DNA from: Oscillospiraceae bacterium
GTDB taxonomy: Bacteria; Bacillota; Clostridia; Oscillospirales; Oscillospiraceae
Reading direction: 5' to 3'
DNA length: 6,496 nt
Assembly (NCBI GenBank): GCA_031260745.1
Contig: JAISKY010000281.1
Coordinates: 1-6,496 of the forward strand
How positions within the stretch are numbered: position 1 is the stretch's first letter; every line of letters starts with the position of its first letter. Of the stretch, positions 1-5,200 are shown piece by piece. Below the pieces are notes generated by a model that saw nothing but the letters and a program-made list of their open reading frames with translations, was not told the origin of the DNA and ran no database searches. Made by a program: the position numbers and the translations under genes.

Positions 1-346
1 AGCCGCTCTCGCGAGATATATTCCGGCGGCGCGTCCGCACATGACAGACGACGCTTCACGCAGAGCGTTATTCCTTAATGTCAACGGCACCCGTATGTCG
101 CGCCAGGGCTTTTGGAAGATAGTCAAGAACTATCAGGAAAAAGCCGGAATCACGAAGGATATTACTCCTCACACGCTTCGCCACAGCTTCGCGGCTCACT
201 TGCTCGAAAACGGAGCCGATCTCCAGTCGCTGAAAGAGATGCTCGGTCACGCCGATATTTCATCGACGCAAGTCTATAAGAAACTGATTGAAAATCAAAT
301 CAGCGAAGTTTACCACCGTACTCACCCGAGAGCGCTCGCAAGCTGA
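1..346 (+). CDS. xerD: XerD-like tyrosine recombinase, C-terminal fragment (5' end outside window)
   Basis: Catalytic end of a site-specific tyrosine recombinase. XerC/XerD proteins resolve chromosome dimers at dif sites near the replication terminus, working in the cytoplasm with FtsK. The frame is open from base 2, so about 114 C-terminal residues are present and the true start lies upstream. The Met at 41 is internal. Visible active-site residues are the HxxR box (His codon 170-172, Arg codon 179-181, in HTLRHSFAAHLL), the second His of LGHADIS (codon 248-250) and the nucleophile Tyr (codon 275-277, in TQVYKK). The first catalytic Arg and the Lys are missing or not identifiable because the N-terminal part is cut off. 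The protein ends in a THPRA-type tail typical of XerC/XerD, which favours a housekeeping Xer over a phage integrase. XerC or a paralogue cannot be excluded. A DUF624 gene follows after 24 bases with no terminator between them. Confidence 0.85.
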   Translation, partial: AALARYIPAARPHMTDDASRRALFLNVNGTRMSRQGFWKIVKNYQEKAGITKDITPHTLRHSFAAHLLENGADLQSLKEMLGHADISSTQVYKKLIENQISEVYHRTHPRALAS

Positions 347-370
347 TTTGTCCTATTCAACAAGGTAATT

Positions 371-1270
371 ATGTTTAACGGATTCAAATACAAGGAGCGC
401 CCGGACCTCCTGCCGGACGCTCCTAAGAAAAACGGCTTCTTTCTGTTTTGGGAAATATATTTTCGCAAGTTCTGGCGGTTATTGTCCGTGAACTTGCTTT
501 ATTTCCTATTTACGCTTCCTCTGCTGATATTCGTATATGTTATCTTTGGCAACTATATCCTCCAACTGACGGGTAGCGAGGAATTTGCGATGGATTTCAT
601 TCCCGGACTTAAAATATTCGCGGTACCGCTGATTTCCTATATCCCGCAGATACTTCACGCGCCGCTTGTGATAATTTCGCTCATTTGTTACGGACCCGCG
701 ACAATGGGCGCGACGTTTGTATACCGCAATTTCGCCCGCGAGGAACACGCCTGGGTTTCTGATTTTTTCTCCAAGGGTCTTGCGAACTTCAGACAAGGCG
801 TAATCTTCGGAATTATCGACGTCGCGCTTTCCATATCGTTGGTTTCCACGGCAATCGGAGGTTTGATGGTTGACGTTGAGGGCGATATGATGATTTTGTC
901 CGTCGCGATAAAGTCTTTGGCGCGAATCGGACTGGTCGTTTACGCGTTCGCCAGGCAATACATCTTTTTGCAAGCCGTAACAATCAAGCTCAACGTGTTT
1001 CAGATAATTATGAACTCTCTAAGGTTTGTATTGCTGGGATTCTGGCGAAACGCAATCGCCGTAATTGCTGACGCGGCTGTAATTGCGGTGCTTATACTGC
1101 TGTATACTCCCGTCACGCTGTTATCACTGCCGTTTTTGTTCTATTCAATGTCGGGATTCGTCGCGATATTCACAGTTTATCCCGTCGTGAAAAAGTACAT
1201 CGTTGACCCGATAGCCGCCATTGAAGCGGAAAACGAGGAAAACTCCGAAACCGAGGAACAACCTAACTAA
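371..1270 (+). CDS. DUF624 (YesL-like) integral membrane protein
   Basis: A 299-residue polytopic membrane protein resembling the DUF624/YesL family of Firmicutes. The biochemical role of the family is unknown; some members sit near carbohydrate uptake genes. The N-terminus is polar and cytoplasmic-looking (residues 1-30, rich in Lys and Pro). It is followed by the family-like stretch of aromatic and basic residues entering the first membrane segment (about 38-60). Further hydrophobic segments lie at about 87-118, 143-166, 177-204, 226-245 and 246-273. The segment GPATMGATFVYRNFAREE (108-125), followed by the motif-like WVSDFFSKGLANFRQG, matches the conserved DUF624 core. The tail (about 282-299) is strongly acidic. 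The start is supported by AAGG at 362-365, five bases upstream of the ATG. The stop overlaps the next start (TAATG), which suggests translational coupling. Family assignment is from remembered sequence character, not a search. Confidence 0.8.
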   Translation: MFNGFKYKERPDLLPDAPKKNGFFLFWEIYFRKFWRLLSVNLLYFLFTLPLLIFVYVIFGNYILQLTGSEEFAMDFIPGLKIFAVPLISYIPQILHAPLVIISLICYGPATMGATFVYRNFAREEHAWVSDFFSKGLANFRQGVIFGIIDVALSISLVSTAIGGLMVDVEGDMMILSVAIKSLARIGLVVYAFARQYIFLQAVTIKLNVFQIIMNSLRFVLLGFWRNAIAVIADAAVIAVLILLYTPVTLLSLPFLFYSMSGFVAIFTVYPVVKKYIVDPIAAIEAENEENSETEEQPN

Positions 1271-1866
1271 TGTCGTCAATTGTTTATGAACTCGGGAACA
1301 ACCTGTATATTAACCTAACAAACCGCTGTCCGTGCGCGTGCAAGTTTTGCGTTCGCAACGATAAAGACGGCGTCGGTTCCGCCGACAGCCTATGGCTTGA
1401 CGCCGAGCCTTCCGCGGAGCAAGTCATTGCGGAGCTGAAACTCCGCGATTTAAGCAATTACGGTAGCGTTGTATTTTGCGGATTCGGAGAGCCGCTATGC
1501 GCGTTTGATGTTTTGCTCGAAACCGCGAAATGGCTAAAACTAAACGGAGCAAAAGTACGAATCAACACTAACGGGCTTGGCGATTTGATTAACGGTAAAC
1601 CTACGGCTCCCCCGCTTAGCGGTCTGATTGACGCAGTATCAATAAGTCTGAACGCTCCCGACGCGAAACGCTATAACGAGCTTTGCCGCCCGGAATTCGG
1701 CGAAACCTCGTTTGACGCGATGCTGAAATTTGCTTCGGACTGCCGTCAATACGTGCCGGAGGTTACGCTTACAATCGTAGACACAATTCCGCAAAGCGAA
1801 ATCGACGAGTGTAAATCCGTCGCCGCTAACGCGGACGTTCCGCTGCGAATCCGTAATTTCATATAA
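1270..1866 (+). CDS. Radical SAM protein, TatD-associated type
   Basis: A compact 198-residue radical SAM enzyme of the type annotated as TatD family-associated radical SAM protein. The cluster-binding motif is CX3CX2C at Cys20, Cys24 and Cys27 (NRCPCACKFC). It should hold the [4Fe-4S] cluster that cleaves S-adenosylmethionine. Cys22 is an extra cysteine inside the motif. The CGFGEP box (Gly71-Pro75) is the usual SAM amino-group contact, and INTNG (98-102) is the second core strand. The SISLNAPDAKRYNELCRP stretch is characteristic of this subfamily. Length is close to the whole family, with no auxiliary cluster domain, and the C-terminus RIRNFI looks complete. The substrate is unknown. A GAGGA at 1253-1257 lies 12 bases before the ATG, inside the upstream gene, and the start overlaps that gene's stop. 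No tatD gene is visible in the window. The terminator at 1898 follows directly. Confidence 0.85.
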   Translation: MSSIVYELGNNLYINLTNRCPCACKFCVRNDKDGVGSADSLWLDAEPSAEQVIAELKLRDLSNYGSVVFCGFGEPLCAFDVLLETAKWLKLNGAKVRINTNGLGDLINGKPTAPPLSGLIDAVSISLNAPDAKRYNELCRPEFGETSFDAMLKFASDCRQYVPEVTLTIVDTIPQSEIDECKSVAANADVPLRIRNFI

Positions 1867-1897
1867 ACTCGTTTTTATGTTTATTAATAAAAGTACC

Positions 1898-1928
1898 AAA
1901 TGCCGGAAGTATTACTTTCCGGCATTTT
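1898..1928 (+). terminator. Rho-independent terminator after the radical SAM gene
   Basis: The arms 1898-1908 and 1917-1927 pair perfectly over 11 base pairs, with core TGCCGGAA and TTCCGGCA. The loop is 8 bases (1909-1916), and TTTT follows at 1925-1928, partly shared with the stem. It starts 31 bases after the stop codon. The AAA at the left foot gives a T-run on the opposite strand too, so it could act in both directions, although no minus-strand gene is seen here. It ends the xerD-DUF624-radical SAM unit and insulates the large downstream gene. Confidence 0.88.
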
Positions 1929-1985
1929 CCGCATGTTTTATACCGTAAGGCGCAGAACTAAGGTTACGCGCCGCAATTTTCTCAC

Positions 1986-2029
1986 ATTATGTCAACTTAT
2001 TATGTAATGCGTTTATGTAAACTTGACAT
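1986..2029. repeat. Motif array A: three TTATGT units at 13-bp steps
   Basis: TTATGT begins at 1987, 2000 and 2013, an exact 13-bp period. The units read TTATGTCAACTTA, TTATGTAATGCGT and TTATGTAAACTTG. The first 24 bases (1986-2009) recur identically in array B 82 bases downstream. The array closes with TTGACAT (2023-2029), which is the inverse of ATGTCAA at 1989-1995, so the array is also bounded by a short inverted repeat. The function is unknown. It could be a multi-site protein binding region or a remnant of a transposon end. Confidence 0.8.
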
Positions 2030-2067
2030 TCTCAGCATTTGCGGAATTTCCACTTCGCGCCTCCGAT

Positions 2068-2106
2068 ATTATGTCAACTTATTATGTAATGTGATTATGT
2101 TGACCA
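2068..2106. repeat. Motif array B: second copy of the TTATGT 13-bp array
   Basis: TTATGT begins at 2069, 2082 and 2095, again at exact 13-bp steps. Bases 2068-2091 are identical to 1986-2009. The third unit differs: it runs straight into TGACCAT, where array A has four to five extra bases (AAACT) before TGACAT. The conserved triplet phasing with a diverged third unit suggests duplication of a functional block rather than chance. Separate, non-phased copies of the hexamer follow at 2138 and 2174 in GAATTATGT context. Confidence 0.8.
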
Positions 2107-2201
2107 TCGTTGGTTCTCCCTGCTGTCGTCGTCCGAATTATGTCACTCCCCTGTCAAACCGACAAATTGCGAATTATGTACTCTTTTATTGCAAAAACCT
2201 C

Positions 2202-2230
2202 TTGCGCTTACTCTCAAAATATGTTATAAT
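2202..2230 (+). promoter_or_regulatory. Sigma-A-type promoter of the SLH surface-protein gene
   Basis: A perfect -10 box TATAAT lies at 2225-2230 and is preceded by TGT, giving an extended -10 (TGnTATAAT). A weaker -35, TTGCGC, lies at 2202-2207 with an optimal 17-base spacer. Transcription would start around 2237, giving a leader of about 35-40 bases before the ATG at 2274. A TTATGT copy ends 22 bases upstream of the -35, and the 13-bp arrays lie about 95-215 bases upstream. These positions would allow regulation by an upstream-binding protein. Confidence 0.8.
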
Positions 2231-2250
2231 AACTGCAAATGTAAACTATT

Positions 2251-2264
2251 CTCTTATAAGAGGT
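2251..2264 (+). promoter_or_regulatory. Ribosome binding site overlapping a 12-base palindrome
   Basis: AAGAGGT (2258-2264) is a good Shine-Dalgarno match, 10 bases before the ATG at 2274. It fixes the start of the surface-protein gene. The purines are the right half of a perfect palindrome, CTCTTATAAGAG (2251-2262). A hairpin would have only about four base pairs and a four-base loop, so strong sequestration of the site is unlikely. The palindrome could instead be a dimeric operator just inside the transcript. Confidence 0.7.
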
Positions 2265-2273
2265 ACTATTATT

Positions 2274-5200
2274 ATGTCAAAACTTTCAACCGCGCTAAAA
2301 AAACTTACGGCGCTTGCCTTAGCAATCGCTGTCGTACTCGGATTTGGTTTGTCCGGACTTCCGTCCGCAAACTCGGTCAGTTTCAGCGACACCGAATCTC
2401 ACTGGGCAAGAGTGCCAATCGACCGCTGGACAAGTAAAGGCGTTATCTCGGGCTACTCCGGCAACGAGTATCGCCCCGACGCCGCGATTAAGCGCGGTGA
2501 GCTTTTCAAAATTATCGCGCAGACTATGAACTATCAGTATATTCCAGGCAATCCGTTTTCGGACATAAACATAAACGACTGGTACTATGACTATATCCTC
2601 AAACTCGTAGGCGCGGGAGTAGTCAACGGTTCCGGCGGCAGAGTTCGCCCCGAGGACAACATCACCCGCGAGGAAGCTTTCGCGGTTTTCGCCAGAGTTT
2701 TCCGTATCTCCGCCGATGAAAGCGGAATCTTGAATTTCCCCGATTCGGAGGACTGCGAATTCTGGGCAAAGGGCGAAGTCGGCGGTTTAATCCGCGCGGG
2801 TTATGTCAAAGGTTCCGACGGCTACCTAAACCCTAAAAGCCTAATCTCACGCGCCGAGGCTGTTCAGATTTTGGATAATATCGTCTACGGTTACATATCT
2901 TCGGGTGAAATGTACAGTACCGACATCAACGGCGTTACTATAATCAATACCTCCGGGGCGGAACTTCACGATATGCACATCAACGGCGACCTGTTTATTA
3001 CTCAGGGCGTCGGCGACGGTCAGGTCATACTTGACAACGTAATCGTTGACGGTGACGTATACGTCACCGGAGGCGGTGAGAACGGCGTTCTTATTCGCGG
3101 CAAAAGCAGAGTAGGAACAGTTTTCGTTAAAACTACTCCGGCTACCGGTCCGGTTCGCGTCAGTTTCTCCGAACCCTCCGAAGCCAACACCATCGCCATC
3201 GAAAATGACAGCGAGGACGTGTTCATCGACGGTATCGTCAACCGCGTACTCGTTTCTAGAGACGCCACGGTTTACCTTGACAACACGACCGTTAAAAGTA
3301 TTGACCTTAACGGTATCGGCGCGGAAGTCAGAGTAAACGAAAACGCTACGGCTAAAGATATTAGGATAAACGCGGAGCGTACGAAAATTTACACCGCAGG
3401 TAATGTTGACCACATAACGGTAAATCGCGGCGCGGACGGCGCTCAGATTGAGTCGGGACGCTCCGGACATCTGGTTCAAGTTACCTCGTGGGCTAACGAC
3501 GCTAATATTTTCGGAACCGGCGTACTTGGCTACGTTACCGTTGAGGAAGGCACCGGAACTCGCGTTACCGTTTCGGGCGCTGTCGTTGAGGTCAGCGCCG
3601 ACGCGGGCGGAGTAAAAACCGGAGACGCTCCCGAAAACTGGATTCCGCCCGGAGAAACCGGGCAAGTCGGTATGGGCGATACCGAGAACGCTTTGAATGT
3701 CAAAAAAGTTACCGTGCTTGAGGACGGTACGATACAGGTCGAATTTTCCAAAGAAGTAGATAAAACCAAAGCTCAAAGCGCGAGCAACTATAGTTTGACC
3801 GGCGACGCGGTTAAGTACACCGCGGACCAGCAACAGCACGTACCGAACTACGCCGACGTCAACGGCTCCATTGTTAAGCTGACGTTCACGGGGTCGTCGC
3901 TGAAGCTGATGAAATCAGGTGAAACCGCGATTATCACCGTCAGCAACCTGACCGCGAAAGACGGCTCGCCGTTAGGCATAAAGAGCGGAATCTTCCGCAA
4001 GGCAAGCGACGACGCAAGACTTGTCAGCGGAAAAATTACCGGTGGCGGCAAAGATTACACCATACGAGCGGTTGACCCGAACGTCAACTGGCCGGACGGT
4101 AGTATGAGCCTAGGTAATCCTGACCCGAAACTCGAACTAACCGTTACAATTCCGGGCAGAGTTGGACGCGAGGCTGATTTGACTCTTGAAGCTCGTGACC
4201 CGATGGCAAAAATCGCATTCGTCATTAAGACCGGAACAATGCCCGCGCCGAGCGCGGCAAGCGACTACAAAGAAACCGTATTTACAAAGCTTAGTTTCAC
4301 CAGCGCAACCCTTGCGGACAGAGTTTATATCCAAGTCACCGCCGCAGACGGCAAGACCAGAATGTACTATAGACTTAATGTTCGCGTTATCGACCAACCC
4401 TCATTGTCAAGCATAGAGGTCGAATCCCCATATAAGATTCGCTTCAACTTTATGAATCTGCTTGACGATGAAAAATATGTGCGGTTCGGTGAGCTAATCA
4501 GCACCGCCGGCTCCTCAATCACCTCAAGCGCGTGGCTTCCGATTGTCGGTCCCGACAACAACGGAGTAGGTTCGCTGTCGCTTGACTTGCAAAAGCCGTC
4601 TGACCGCGATATATTCGAGAAAATTTTAGACAACTACTATATACATTTCGGAAAACTCAAAGGCGGAGCACCCGCCGATGATGACGCAGACCCTGACAAC
4701 GTAATCTGCACATTCGGTGACTTATTAAAGCCCACCGAAGTACCTAACGGCGATTTTCTTGATACCAACACAGGAAATATTTATTTTACAACTCACGGTA
4801 CGCTTATGGTTCACGGACTAAAGTCAACTGCTAATTATGCCGTTAAGATTGAACGCGGTAGTAACGTAACCGCATATATCAGAAGCACCGATGCAGACGG
4901 CTTGCTTATACTTGATTCTCCTTCCTCGGATTTGACAAAGGTGACTGTCCGTCGAATATATAAGGAAAACCTCGGATTACCATCTGAACTCGGCAAGCCT
5001 TATGTACCTAATCCGGAAGTTAACGTGGATTTAGCTGGTTTGAAGATTGAGCCTGCAATGGATCCATTATGGGGATTTTATGCTGGAACCCGTATGCAAA
5101 TTGATAAGGAAAACGATGGCAAGCTAACAAGCGAAGATATTAAAAATCTAGCTACATTGGCTCTTGGCTCTCACCCGCTACAAACTAATCTTTTGAATAA

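Larger units (their letters stand above)
1867..2273. other. Intergenic region with terminator, motif arrays and promoter
   Basis: This 407-base stretch has no credible gene. In order it contains the intrinsic terminator of the upstream cluster (1898-1928) and a GC-rich stretch with a weak GGCGC/GCGCC inverted pair (1949-1953 and 1968-1972). It then holds two arrays of a TTATGT motif with 13-bp steps (1986-2029 and 2068-2106) and two scattered copies of the same motif (2138-2143 and 2174-2179). The promoter (2202-2230) and ribosome binding site (2258-2264) of the large surface-protein gene complete it. Short frames here lack a ribosome binding site or overlap these elements. No tRNA, riboswitch or CRISPR structure was recognised. 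Confidence 0.8.

Noticed and set aside
41..43. ATG as the start of the recombinase gene
   Set aside because: The frame is open upstream to the window edge and the upstream residues (ARYIPAARPHM) fit the family. A start here would give only 101 residues without the N-terminal domain.
506..973. Minus-strand open frame of 155 codons opposite the DUF624 gene
   Set aside because: The product is rich in Arg, Asn and Gln with no domain character, while the + strand frame encodes clear membrane segments and DUF624 motifs.
1949..1980. GGCGC/GCGCC inverted pair followed by TTTT as a second terminator
   Set aside because: There are only five base pairs with a 14-base loop, and a few bases separate the stem from the short T-run. 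It is much weaker than the terminator at 1898-1928.
2023..2052. TTGACA at 2023-2028 as the -35 of a second promoter
   Set aside because: At 16-18 bases downstream the sequence is AATTTC-like and lacks a usable -10 box. The hexamer is better explained as the inverse of ATGTCAA in the repeat array.
1986..2106. CRISPR array
   Set aside because: There are only two copies of a 24-base block with no third repeat at the 82-base step. The internal 13-bp periodicity and the absence of cas genes do not fit a CRISPR.
2189..2437. Short + strand frame of 82 codons across the promoter
   Set aside because: It starts between the terminator and the -10 box, spans the promoter, has no ribosome binding site, and overlaps the signal-peptide and SLH coding frame in another phase.
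2847..3839. Minus-strand open frame of 330 codons
   Set aside because: It lies wholly inside the surface-protein gene, in the section with GC-rich codon use that suppresses antisense stops. Its translation has no recognisable domain, no convincing ribosome binding site and no promoter. The + strand frame has a signal peptide, SLH motifs and coherent domains.
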